Position numbers and translations under genes: made by a program
Assembly: GCA_002398405.1 (NCBI GenBank)
Contig: DGYN01000020.1
Span: forward strand, 1 to 13,508
Length of the DNA: 13,508 bases
Direction of reading: 5' to 3'
Source: Caulobacteraceae bacterium UBA5005
Lineage (GTDB): Bacteria; Pseudomonadota; Alphaproteobacteria; Caulobacterales; Caulobacteraceae
Notes under the pieces: generated by a model
What the model was told of the DNA's origin: nothing
What the model saw: only the letters and a program-made list of their open reading frames with translations
Databases searched by the model: none
Shown: in pieces, positions 1 to 9,470 of the stretch
Numbering within the stretch: the stretch's first letter is position 1
Layout: the number at the start of each line of letters is the position of its first letter

Positions 1-629
1 GTGTTGCGGGTGTCGTGGAAGTGCATGCGCAGGGCGGCCCTGGGGGCGGCGGCGCGGACCGCTTCGATGGCCGAGCGGACGGCCCAGGGGTCGGCGACGC
101 CGATGGTGTCGGCCAGCGCCAGTTCGGGGATGCCGAGGGCGTCGCATTCCCTGGCCAGGGCGACGAGTTGGCTCAGCGGGACCTCGCCGTCGAAGGGGCA
201 GCCGAAGGCGACGGAGATGGTCATGGTGAGTTTCGGGCCGCCCTCGCGCTGCTGGCGCTCGGCGATGCGGGCCATGGTCGCCATGGTCTCAGCGGCGGTG
301 GCGCCCTGATTGCGGATTCCGAAGCCATCGGTGGCGCAGACCACGATGTTGGCTTCCTCGATGCCGCTCGCGACCGCCCGGTCCCAGCCGCGCTCGTTCA
401 GCACAACGCCGATGCCGGAGCGGGCCGAGCGGGGGAGGGTGGCGATGATCGCCTCGGCGCCGGCCATCTGGGGCACGCGCTTTTCATTGACGAAGGAGGC
501 GACTTCGATGCGCCGCGCGCCGGCGGCTTCGAGCCTGGCGATCAGCTCGACCTTGTCCGCGACCTCCAGTACGGCCTTTTCGTTCTGCAGGCCGTCGCGG
601 GGCCCGACCTCGACGATCTCGATCCTCAT
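1..629 (-). CDS. Hydroxymethylglutaryl-CoA lyase, N-terminal 209 residues (cut by window edge)
   Basis: This TIM-barrel lyase would cleave 3-hydroxy-3-methylglutaryl-CoA to acetoacetate and acetyl-CoA, the last step of leucine degradation. The start ATG overlaps the stop codon of the upstream dehydrogenase (ATGA, 626-629), so the two are probably translationally coupled; a GGGAG lies 11 bases before the ATG. The protein opens with the family signature VGPRDGLQNE (residues 8-17), where R11 and D12 match the catalytic Arg and metal-binding Asp of the family. FGCPFDGEV follows near 141-149 and ADTIGV near 173-178. The HFHDT metal-ligand motif sits at about 203-207, just before the window ends. 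The HFHDTR form resembles bacterial YngG-type lyases rather than the HCHDTYGQ form. The catalytic-cysteine loop (GGCPYA in relatives) lies outside the window and cannot be checked. Confidence 0.93.
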   Translation of the reverse strand, partial: MRIEIVEVGPRDGLQNEKAVLEVADKVELIARLEAAGARRIEVASFVNEKRVPQMAGAEAIIATLPRSARSGIGVVLNERGWDRAVASGIEEANIVVCATDGFGIRNQGATAAETMATMARIAERQQREGGPKLTMTISVAFGCPFDGEVPLSQLVALARECDALGIPELALADTIGVADPWAVRSAIEAVRAAAPRAALRMHFHDTRN

Positions 630-1768
630 GCGCCGATCAGCTCCCGGCCGATGAGGTAGCGGCGGATCTCGTTGGTGCCAGCGCCGATGTCATAGAGCTT
701 GGCGTCGCGAAGCATGCGCTCCACGGGCCATTCCTTGGTGTAGCCCGCCCCGCCCAGAGCCTGGATGGCCTCGGCCGCCACCTTCACCGCGTTTTCGGAG
801 GCCAGCAGGATGGCGCCGGCCGCGTCGAACCTTGTGGTCTTGCCCTCATCGCAGGCCTTGGCGACCGCATAGACATAGGCGCGGGCGGAATTGAGGGCGA
901 CGTACATGTCGGCGATCTTGCCCTGCATGAGCTGGAAGGAGCCGATGGCCTTTCCGAACTGTTTGCGGTCGCGGACGTAGGGCAGGACCACGTCCAGGCA
1001 GGCCTGCATGATGCCCAGCGGGCCGCCGGCGAGGACGGCGCGCTCGTAGTCGAGGCCGCTCATCAGGACGCCGACGCCGCCGTTCACCGGGCCCATGACC
1101 TGGTCCTCGGAGACTTCGCAATCGTCAAAGACAAGTTCGGCGGTGTCGGAGCCCCGCATGCCCATCTTGTCGAGCTTGGGCGAGGTGGAGAAGCCCGCCA
1201 CACCGCGTTCGATCAGAAAGGCGGTGATGCCCCTGGAGCCTTCGCCGGGCTCTGTCTTGGCGTAGACCACCAGGACATCGGCGTGGGGGGCGTTGGTGAT
1301 CCAGAACTTGGTCCCGTTGAGGACGTAGCCGTCGTCCGTGCGCCGGGCCTTCAGGCTCATGGAGACGACGTCGGAGCCGGAGCCCGCCTCGCTCATGGCA
1401 AGGGCGCCGACGTGTTCGCCGCTGATCAGTTTGGGGAGGTAGCGGGCCTTCTGATCGTCGCTGGCCCAACGCCGGATCTGATTGACGCAGAGATTGGAGT
1501 GGGCCCCGTAGGACAGGCCGATGGAGGCCGAGGCGCGGGAGATCTCCTCCATGGCGACGACGTGTTCGAGGTATCCAAGGCCAAGGCCGCCCCATTCCTC
1601 CTCGACGGTGATCCCGTGAAGGCCAAGCTCGCCCATCTTCGGCCACAGGTCCCGCGGGAAGGCGTTGTCGGAATCGATGCGCGCGGCGATCGGCGCTATG
1701 CGATCGGACGCGAAGCGGCGGGTCGTCTCGCGGATGGCGTCGGCAGTCTCGCCGAGGCCAAAGCCCAT
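626..1768 (-). CDS. ivd: Isovaleryl-CoA dehydrogenase (acyl-CoA dehydrogenase family)
   Basis: This FAD flavoenzyme oxidises isovaleryl-CoA to 3-methylcrotonyl-CoA in leucine degradation and passes electrons to ETF. From the start chosen here it has 380 residues, normal for the family. It contains the acyl-CoA dehydrogenase signatures AMSEAGSGSD and KFWITNAPHADV in the middle domain and QALGGAGYTKEWPVERMLRDAK near the C-terminus. The isovaleryl-type active site is recognisable: the catalytic Glu lies in SGLDYERAVLAGGPLG (residue 242 here), while the position used in medium-chain enzymes reads YDIGAGTNEIRR without that Glu. The start at 1768 is preferred because GGGAGAG stands 8 bases upstream. 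An in-frame ATG at 1783 (385 residues) has no clear ribosome site. The gene is followed by the HMG-CoA lyase with a 4-base overlap. Substrate specificity is inferred from motifs and context; other branched-chain acyl-CoA substrates are possible. Confidence 0.92.
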   Translation of the reverse strand: MGFGLGETADAIRETTRRFASDRIAPIAARIDSDNAFPRDLWPKMGELGLHGITVEEEWGGLGLGYLEHVVAMEEISRASASIGLSYGAHSNLCVNQIRRWASDDQKARYLPKLISGEHVGALAMSEAGSGSDVVSMSLKARRTDDGYVLNGTKFWITNAPHADVLVVYAKTEPGEGSRGITAFLIERGVAGFSTSPKLDKMGMRGSDTAELVFDDCEVSEDQVMGPVNGGVGVLMSGLDYERAVLAGGPLGIMQACLDVVLPYVRDRKQFGKAIGSFQLMQGKIADMYVALNSARAYVYAVAKACDEGKTTRFDAAGAILLASENAVKVAAEAIQALGGAGYTKEWPVERMLRDAKLYDIGAGTNEIRRYLIGRELIGA

Positions 1769-2107
1769 GGTGTTCTCTCCCATGGAGTGATCGTGGCTCA
1801 GGCGGTGAGCCAGGGCAATCGGGAAGGGGCTAGAGGCTCACGGGAGCCATCGGCCCGCTGAAAGGAGGCGCAGCGAAGGTGAGCTATGGGTGGAAAGCGG
1901 AAAGCACCTGGCAGCCAGCCGGGGCGGCGGCATGATTATGGACGCCGATTTACCCGTCATAGCTGAATCTCACCCTTGATTCTCGCGCGGCGCCACGAAC
2001 GCGGCGCGTTGCGGCGTTTTGCCACCCCCAAGGCAACTGACCGCTGGTTTCATTGTTCATTAGGCACATGGCCGCCAGCATTTCGCCCATAGAACCGGGA
2101 GAAGGCT
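1769..2107. other. Intergenic region between divergent ivd and histidine kinase genes
   Basis: This stretch of about 340 bases holds no convincing gene. It must carry promoters for both divergent units, but I could not assign -35/-10 boxes with confidence. Visible structure includes two hairpins in the ivd leader (1795-1811 and 1835-1848), a GAATC-N8-GATTC inverted repeat at 1965-1982, and a direct repeat of CGCGGCGC at 1986-1993 and 2000-2007 separated by 6 bases. The repeats could be operator sites but nothing identifies a binding protein. The kinase ribosome site GGGAGAAGG lies at the right end. Confidence 0.6.
1795..1848 (-). repeat. Tandem GGCTC hairpins in the ivd leader
   Basis: Two inverted repeats lie in succession just upstream of ivd: GGCTCA-GGCGG-TGAGCC at 1795-1811 (6 bp stem) and GGCTC-ACGG-GAGCC at 1835-1848 (5 bp stem). 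Both use the same GGCTC arm. Neither is followed by a U tract on either strand, so neither is an ordinary terminator. They could form stem-loops in the 5' untranslated region of the ivd transcript. Function is unknown. Confidence 0.4.
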
Positions 2108-4538
<2,431 letters not shown>

Positions 4539-4555
<17 letters not shown>

Positions 4556-5045
4556 GCGTCAGCGGCCGCGCATCGTCATTGTCGAAGACGATCCCATGAT
4601 CCTTGAGTTGATCACCACGCGACTCGAACTCGCGGGCTTCCAAACCTTTTGCGCGCGCAATGGGCGCGACGGACTTGATCGCATACAGCACGTCCGGCCG
4701 GACGGCGTGGTCCTGGATATCAACATGCCGATCATGGACGGTTTTGGAGTCTTGTCGCACCTGAAGTCCGCAGGTTCATTTTATCCCCCAACCCTGGTGC
4801 TGACGGCTCGCAACAAGCCCGAGGACGTAAAGGCCGCGATTGTCATGGGGGCCAGCGATTTCCTCGCAAAGCCGTTCAAGGATGACCAACTGATTGCCCG
4901 CGTGGGACGTCTGGTGCGAAAGGTATCCTCGTTACGGGGACCGGGCGTTCAACCGCTCCGTCCAGAGGCCTCCAGCCGTTGTGCGTCAAATGGAGGGGCT
5001 CAGCCTGGTTCGCTGGTAAGCGATAGTCTCACCGTCGAAATCTAG
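4539..5045 (+). CDS. Single-domain response regulator (REC only)
   Basis: This 168-residue protein is a CheY-like receiver and the likely phosphotransfer partner of the hybrid kinase, whose last 17 bases it overlaps. The ribosome site GGAGGTGAG just before the ATG is strong and lies inside the kinase gene, implying coupled expression. The receiver covers residues 10-125, with acidic pocket E16-D17-D18, phospho-acceptor D60 in VVLDINMP, T89 in LVLTAR and K111 in FLAKPF, so all key residues are intact. No DNA-binding or enzymatic output domain follows. The last 40 or so residues form a low-complexity tail rich in Ser, Gly and Pro. It may act by protein contact, or as an intermediate in a phosphorelay to a phosphotransferase encoded elsewhere. 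An intrinsic terminator begins about 30 bases after the stop. Confidence 0.9.
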
Positions 5046-5075
5046 GCCTGCCGCTCAACACCCCGCGCCGGCTCG

Positions 5076-5101
5076 CTGATGGTTTCGACTATCGGTTTTT
5101 T
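5076..5101 (+). terminator. Intrinsic terminator of the kinase/response-regulator operon
   Basis: CTGATGGT (5076-5083), loop TTCG and ACTATCGG (5088-5095) form an 8 bp RNA stem with two G-U pairs and a stable UUCG tetraloop. Six T residues follow immediately (5096-5101). It lies 30 bases after the response-regulator stop on the same strand. Confidence 0.85.
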
Positions 5102-5184
5102 GCCGGGGTCAGACCCTCGAAATGCCCCCATGAGGAGGGCTGGGCTAAGCCGAAGAGCCGCTTTGGCCAGCCAAGTTTTAATTC

Positions 5185-5217
5185 AAAAAATCCCCCCTCC
5201 ACCGAAGCGGAGAGGGG
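5185..5217 (-). terminator. Intrinsic terminator of the TonB receptor gene
   Basis: Read on the minus strand, CCCCTCTCCGC, loop TTCG and GTGGAGGGGGG form an 11 bp stem with two G-U wobbles. It is followed by A and then six T (plus-strand A tract at 5185-5190). On the plus strand the wobbles become A-C mismatches and no T tract follows, so the element works in the minus direction, about 20 bases after the receptor stop. Confidence 0.88.
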
Positions 5218-5237
5218 CGAGGCGTGGAAGAACCGGA

Positions 5238-7271
5238 TTAGAAAGAAACCTTGAGGCCGGCGCGGATCATGCGTGGCTCGTTGGCGCGGGAATGGATGCC
5301 CTCGACCGGGCCGTTGAGGTCGATCTGGGGCAGGTAGGATTGATAGAGGTACTCGATGTCGTCGCCCTCCTCGTCGAGGACGTTGAGCAGTTCTCCGTAG
5401 AGCTCGTAGCGGCCGGGGGTCCAGGCGGCGCGGATGTTGATCACGGTCAGGGGGTGGGACTGCTGGCTGTTGTCCTCGATCAGCGGGTGGCTGCCGAGGT
5501 AGCGGGCGCGGATGCCGGTATTCCACTTGGGCGCGATATAGGAGAAGCCCAGTTCGGCGGTGTTCTTGATGGCGCCGGGCACATAGGCGGCGCCGGGGCT
5601 GTCGACGAAGCGGGCGTGGCTGTCGGTCCACACCCCGTCGATGGCGATGCGGTTGGTCGGCCGCCAGAAGAAGGTCAGCTCGACCCCGTGGCGCTCGCTG
5701 GCCCCGGCCGGTTCGACGGTGTTGGAATCGCCGACGAAGATCAGCTCCGAATTGTTCTGCATCTGCCAGTAGGAGGCGGTGGCGACCAGGCCGTGGCGTT
5801 CATAGCGCAGGCCCACCTCCCGGCCCTCGCCGCGGACGATGCCGGGGACGGGGTCGTCCGGGCTGGTGACAGCGCGGGCGTCATTGGCGTGGAAGCCCTG
5901 GCCCCAGTTGGCGTAGGCGGCGATGCCGTCGGCGATGCGATAGGAGATGGCGACCTTGGGGAGGAGAATGCCGGCGTCGGCCTCACCGCTCCAGGCCGCG
6001 GCGTCCAGCGCGTTGCTTTCGAAGCTGTAGTAGTCGCCGCGCAGCCCGGCCATGATGGTCAGCCGTTCCATGGGCTTCCAGGTCGCCTCGGCAAAGAGGC
6101 CGCCGGAGGTTTCGTCCACCGCGAACTCGCCCTTGGTCCCGATCCGCACGCCCTTTTTGAGCTTGTGCAGGCCGACGCGGGAAATGTCGTCGTAGCGGAA
6201 TTCGCCGCCGACCAGGAAGCTCAGGGCGTCCGAAGCCTTGACCGGGCGCTCGATCCGGCCGCCCCAGGTGTTGAGCTTTTCCGACTGTTCGAAGGCGTCG
6301 CCGTTGATGGGGTCGTCGAGGAAATAGGTCGGGTTTGAACTCATCGACCAGTCGTAATGCTGGAAGTAGAGGCTCGAGCGCCAGACTTCGCCGTCGAGGT
6401 TGAGGGCGACGATCTCGCGCTCGGTATTGCCGGTCATGTCCTTGTCGAGGACGCCGAACCGGTCCTTGAGGAGGGTCCCGATGGCCCGCTCTGCGATCTG
6501 TTCGGTGGGGCGCCAGTCGGCGTCATAGGTCGAGAGGCTGGCGGAGAGCGTGCCGAGCGCGGTCTCGCGGCTGTACTTGCTGTAGGTCGAAAGGTGGCGG
6601 AGCTGCTCTGGCAGTTCCCACGGACCATCGTAGGTCTTGAGCTGGACGACGCCCATGTAGGTCGCGCCGTTGGCTTCGAAGGAGCCGCCGGCGACAAGGC
6701 GCTTCCAGTCGAAGTCGCCGCCTTCGGCGAGGACGAAGTTCTCATCGAAGCTGGAGCGGGTGCTGACCTGCGCCCCGCCGACCAGATTGAAGTCGCCGAC
6801 ATCGGCGCGATAGGGGCCCTTGCGGTAGTCGACGCGGGAGACGACCTCCGGGATCAGGCCGTTGATGTCGAGGTAGCCTGGGCCGTGGCCGTGGGTGCGG
6901 AAGTTCATCGGGACGCCGTCGATGGTCAGGCCAAAATCGGTGCCGTGATCGAGGTTGAAGCCGCGCAGGAAGTACTGGTTGGCTTTGCCGCTGCCCGAAT
7001 GCTGAGTGATCATCAGGCCGGGCACCAGTTCCAGGAGCTCGGCGGTGCGCAGGAAGGGGCGGACGGTGAGGTCGGCGCCGGCCAGGGCGCCTTCGGAGGC
7101 GGCGGCCGCCTTGCCGATACGCTGTTCGGCGCGGCCGAAGATGATCAGGTCGCCAACGTCGGTGACCTCATCCTGAGGCGGTTGGGGAGCAGGGTCCTGG
7201 GCGAAGGCGGGAGACGCCGAAAACAGCAGGGCGGCGGCGGCGGAACCACCGGCGAAGATATAACGTAACAC
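5238..7271 (-). CDS. TonB-dependent outer-membrane receptor
   Basis: This 677-residue protein is a 22-strand-type beta-barrel receptor with an N-terminal plug, expected to import a scarce substrate using TonB/ExbBD energy. Residues 1-24 form a signal peptide ending AFA before QDP. A TonB-box-like stretch lies near 37-46, and the plug domain covers about 60-170 with YFLRGFN, GVPMNFR and RVDYRKGPYRADVG. The barrel follows and ends in the outer-membrane signature with C-terminal Phe (GLKVSF). The plug segment THGHGPGYLDINGLIPE carries H127 and H129 and marks a distinct receptor subgroup. The start is a GTG; no in-frame ATG lies upstream, the signal peptide fits this start, and the ribosome site is weak (GGG about 11 bases away). 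The gene is divergent from a membrane-bound regulator and close to HupE and PepSY genes, so a metal or metal complex is a reasonable but unproven substrate. Confidence 0.93.
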   Translation of the reverse strand: MLRYIFAGGSAAAALLFSASPAFAQDPAPQPPQDEVTDVGDLIIFGRAEQRIGKAAAASEGALAGADLTVRPFLRTAELLELVPGLMITQHSGSGKANQYFLRGFNLDHGTDFGLTIDGVPMNFRTHGHGPGYLDINGLIPEVVSRVDYRKGPYRADVGDFNLVGGAQVSTRSSFDENFVLAEGGDFDWKRLVAGGSFEANGATYMGVVQLKTYDGPWELPEQLRHLSTYSKYSRETALGTLSASLSTYDADWRPTEQIAERAIGTLLKDRFGVLDKDMTGNTEREIVALNLDGEVWRSSLYFQHYDWSMSSNPTYFLDDPINGDAFEQSEKLNTWGGRIERPVKASDALSFLVGGEFRYDDISRVGLHKLKKGVRIGTKGEFAVDETSGGLFAEATWKPMERLTIMAGLRGDYYSFESNALDAAAWSGEADAGILLPKVAISYRIADGIAAYANWGQGFHANDARAVTSPDDPVPGIVRGEGREVGLRYERHGLVATASYWQMQNNSELIFVGDSNTVEPAGASERHGVELTFFWRPTNRIAIDGVWTDSHARFVDSPGAAYVPGAIKNTAELGFSYIAPKWNTGIRARYLGSHPLIEDNSQQSHPLTVINIRAAWTPGRYELYGELLNVLDEEGDDIEYLYQSYLPQIDLNGPVEGIHSRANEPRMIRAGLKVSF

Positions 7272-7372
7272 GGACTTGAGACCCTTTTTCCACGCGGCTT
7301 GTCATGCCTCGTCTCAATGCCGACAGCGGACGAGGCCGAGGGTGCTCTAGGCGCGGGGGGCGCCGGCGTCTT

Positions 7373-7417
7373 GTTATTTACGGTTTCCATAACGGCCCGC
7401 TGACGTTACGAAACGTC
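7373..7417. promoter_or_regulatory. Candidate operator region A (receptor/regulator divergent promoter)
   Basis: Two inverted repeats lie close together between the divergent receptor and regulator genes: GTTAT-N11-ATAAC at 7373-7393 and GACGTT-ACGA-AACGTC at 7402-7417. The blocks GTTACGAAACGT (7405-7416) and GTTATTTAC (7373-7381) recur, inverted, in the SRPBCC/HupE intergenic region. The second repeat ends 24 bases before the regulator start, a position suited to autoregulation. The binding protein is not known; the adjacent winged-helix regulator is the obvious candidate. Confidence 0.55.
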
Positions 7418-7441
7418 GAATCTAAGGGGCTGAAAGCCTAG

Positions 7442-8686
7442 ATGGACGATCTGCAGGCAGAGGCGGACAAGGTGCTGGCGGCGGGCGCGCTCGGCCGCTC
7501 GCCCGTGGTCCATCGCCTGTTCGAGTTCCTGGTGGAGCGCTCGCGCTCAGAGCCGGCGCCCAAGGAAATGGAGGTCGCCGAGGCGGTGTTCGGCCGCACG
7601 GCAAACTTCGATGTCTCCCAGGACTCGACGGTCAGGGTCTATGTCCACCGCCTGCGCGGCAAGCTGGACGACTATTACCGGGGCCCCGGCAGGGACGAGC
7701 CGATGCAGCTCTCCATTCCCAAGGGGGAATACCGTCTGGTCCTGGCGCCCGCCGATCCGGCGCAGGCCGAGGCGGCGCTTAGGCGCAGGACCCTGCCGCC
7801 CTGGGTGATGCCGGCGGTGGCGATCCTGGTGGCGCTGAATGTCATCGTCGGCGGGGCGCTGTGGTGGACCCACAACATGTCGGGCTTCGCCTTCGCCCGG
7901 CACAGCCCAGCCTGGGCTGAGGTGATCCACGACGATCGGCCGATGATCCTGGTGGTCGGCGACTATTACATCTTCGGCGAGGCCGACGAGCACGCCGAGG
8001 TCATCCGCATGATCCGGGAATATACGATCAACTCGGCCGACGACCTGGCCGAGTATCTGATGAACAATCCAGAGCTGGTGGGGAAATACACTGACCTGGA
8101 TTTGCACTATCTGCCGACCTCGATCGCCACGGCGCTGCGCAACCTGATGCCCCTGCTGGCCGAGACGCCCAAGGAGCGAGAGCGGATCCGGGTGGTGAGC
8201 GCTTCGCAGCTGACCAGCGACATGATCAAGCGCAACAACATCATCTATGTGGGCTATATCTCGGGGCTCGGCCTGCTGCGCGATCCGGTGTTCGCCGGGT
8301 CGCGGTTCAAGATCGGCGAGACCTATGACGAGATCATCGATCAGACGACGGCCAAGACCTATCACAGCCAGGAGGGCCCCAAGGACACCCTGAAGGAGAC
8401 CCGGCTGGACTACGGCTATTTCGCCAGTTTCGACGGGCCCGAAGGCAACCACATCATCGTCATCGCCGGGACCCGCGATGTGGCGGTGATGCACACCGCC
8501 GAGGCGCTCTCCAGCCGGGCCGGCATCAGTGAGATCAAGAAGAAGACCAAGGGCAAGAAGCCCTTCGAAGCGCTCTATGAGGTGGAGGCGCTGGATCGCC
8601 TGAACCTGCGCGGCAAGATGCTGCTGCTGTCCGAGCGGAGCGGGGGCGACCCGTGGCAGAGGGCGGCTCAGCCGCCAATGCCTTAG
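7442..8686 (+). CDS. Membrane-spanning winged-helix one-component regulator (ToxR/CadC-like layout)
   Basis: This 414-residue protein couples a cytoplasmic DNA-binding-type domain to an extracytoplasmic domain. Residues 10-102 resemble the winged-helix domain seen in many alphaproteobacterial and acidobacterial proteins: SPVVHRLFEFLVERS, then FGRTANFDVSQDSTVRV, then HRLRGKLDDYYRGPGRDEP and the wing IPKGEYRL. One transmembrane helix follows at about 119-142, preceded by RRR at 114-116, which predicts N-in/C-out topology. The remaining 270 residues form an unrecognised periplasmic domain containing RPMILVVGDYYIFGE, NNIIYVGYISGLGLL and NHIIVIAGTRD. The tail is lysine-rich around 366-373. The codon before the ATG is TAG, so this is the first possible ATG; its ribosome site is weak. 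It sits between the receptor and the HupE operon and probably controls them, but the signal is unknown. No kinase or receiver domain is present. Confidence 0.8.
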   Translation: MDDLQAEADKVLAAGALGRSPVVHRLFEFLVERSRSEPAPKEMEVAEAVFGRTANFDVSQDSTVRVYVHRLRGKLDDYYRGPGRDEPMQLSIPKGEYRLVLAPADPAQAEAALRRRTLPPWVMPAVAILVALNVIVGGALWWTHNMSGFAFARHSPAWAEVIHDDRPMILVVGDYYIFGEADEHAEVIRMIREYTINSADDLAEYLMNNPELVGKYTDLDLHYLPTSIATALRNLMPLLAETPKERERIRVVSASQLTSDMIKRNNIIYVGYISGLGLLRDPVFAGSRFKIGETYDEIIDQTTAKTYHSQEGPKDTLKETRLDYGYFASFDGPEGNHIIVIAGTRDVAVMHTAEALSSRAGISEIKKKTKGKKPFEALYEVEALDRLNLRGKMLLLSERSGGDPWQRAAQPPMP

Positions 8687-8695
8687 GCAAGAAAA

Positions 8696-8725
8696 GGGGC
8701 GGCAGGCCTTAGAGCCCGCCGCCCC
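8696..8725. terminator. Shared hairpin terminator between convergent genes
   Basis: GGGGCGGC (8696-8703) pairs with GCCGCCCC (8718-8725), with an inner GGC/GCC pair set (8705-8707 with 8714-8716) and a short loop. On the minus strand the stem is continuous through a G-U wobble and is followed by TTTTCTT, a proper terminator for the SRPBCC gene. On the plus strand it follows the regulator stop by 10 bases but is trailed only by CATTTAAAT, so termination there should be weaker. Confidence 0.75.
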
Positions 8726-8744
8726 CATTTAAATGATTTCTGAC

Positions 8745-9392
8745 TTAGCGGCCCGGAGCCGGAGCGGCTGGGGCGGGGGCGCCGCCGCGGGCGGGCGCCG
8801 GCGGCAGGGTCCCGCCTTCAGCGAGGATCTTCATATTGGCGAGCGCGCCCTCAAAGGTCGTGCGGCGGCGGTCCATCTCGGCCTTCTTGGCGGCCTCGTC
8901 GCCGGGGACCATCGAGTTGTCGTACATCAGGATGTAGACGAGCTTTGACGTGGTGGCGGTGACCGGACGGGCCTCGAGATGGCCATGGTAGTGGTTGTAG
9001 GGCCGGTTGGCGCCGGCGCCGCGGGCCTGGAAATTCACCGTCTGGGAATAGGTGTAGGAGAGCGGCGTCTTGCCGACCATCACCTCTTCGCCGACCGAGC
9101 GGTGCGTGCCGATCTCGCCCGTGCCCGAACGCAGGGTGCAGCCCGCCGGGTTGCGCAGCAGCCATTCGCCGATGTCGCAGTACTTGCCGACCCGGGCCCA
9201 AACCTCGGCGGCGGGCTTGTTGACCGCGATCTCCATATTGACGGTCACATAGTTCGGGTTGGTGGAAACCAGCGGGTTGGCCGGGGCGGCGGCGGCCGGC
9301 GCGGCGGCCGGCGGCTGGGCCAGGGCGACGCCAGCGGAAACGACGCCGAAAGCAAGGGCCGAAATGCCCAGGAATATGGAACCGGTCTTCAT
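8745..9392 (-). CDS. Secreted SRPBCC (START-like) family protein
   Basis: This 215-residue protein has a signal peptide of about 25 residues (hydrophobic GISALAFGVVSAGVALA, then QPP) and a START/polyketide-cyclase-like lipid- or ligand-binding fold at about 46-190. Supporting features are the opening VNMEIAVNKPAAEVWARVGKY, a central EIGTHRSVGE, and the closing helix around MDRRRTTFEGALANMKILAE. Ala/Pro-rich flexible segments flank the fold at 27-40 and 197-215. C72 and C85 could form a disulfide in the periplasm. The start at 9392 is fixed by GGGAGGA 9 bases upstream; the frame stays open to 9872 but that extension overlaps hupE and lacks a signal peptide at its head. It is divergent from the HupE operon and shares that promoter region. 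Ligand unknown; the fold assignment is from sequence pattern only. Confidence 0.8.
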   Translation of the reverse strand: MKTGSIFLGISALAFGVVSAGVALAQPPAAAPAAAAPANPLVSTNPNYVTVNMEIAVNKPAAEVWARVGKYCDIGEWLLRNPAGCTLRSGTGEIGTHRSVGEEVMVGKTPLSYTYSQTVNFQARGAGANRPYNHYHGHLEARPVTATTSKLVYILMYDNSMVPGDEAAKKAEMDRRRTTFEGALANMKILAEGGTLPPAPARGGAPAPAAPAPGR

Positions 9393-9470
9393 AGAAACAT
9401 CCTCCCAATCGGGCTCGCACGGCCCGTGTCGGTCTTGATGTGCCACGGACAGGGCGGGGCGCCAACTGCC

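Noticed and set aside
15..659. Long plus-strand open frame opposite the HMG-CoA lyase gene
   Set aside because: It is the antisense shadow of a clear lyase frame; the high GC keeps the opposite strand free of stops. The Gly/Asp/Ala-rich composition is typical of such shadows.
5103..5116. GGGTC-A-GACCC palindrome after the kinase operon terminator
   Set aside because: The loop would be a single base and no T tract follows; it is probably incidental.
5079..6338. 419-codon plus-strand frame opposite the TonB receptor
   Set aside because: Antisense of a well-supported receptor; no domain is recognisable, and the composition is dominated by Val, Gly, Ala and Asp.
7547..8728. 393-codon minus-strand frame opposite the membrane regulator
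   Set aside because: No recognisable motifs and no ribosome site; it also crosses the terminator hairpin at 8696-8725.
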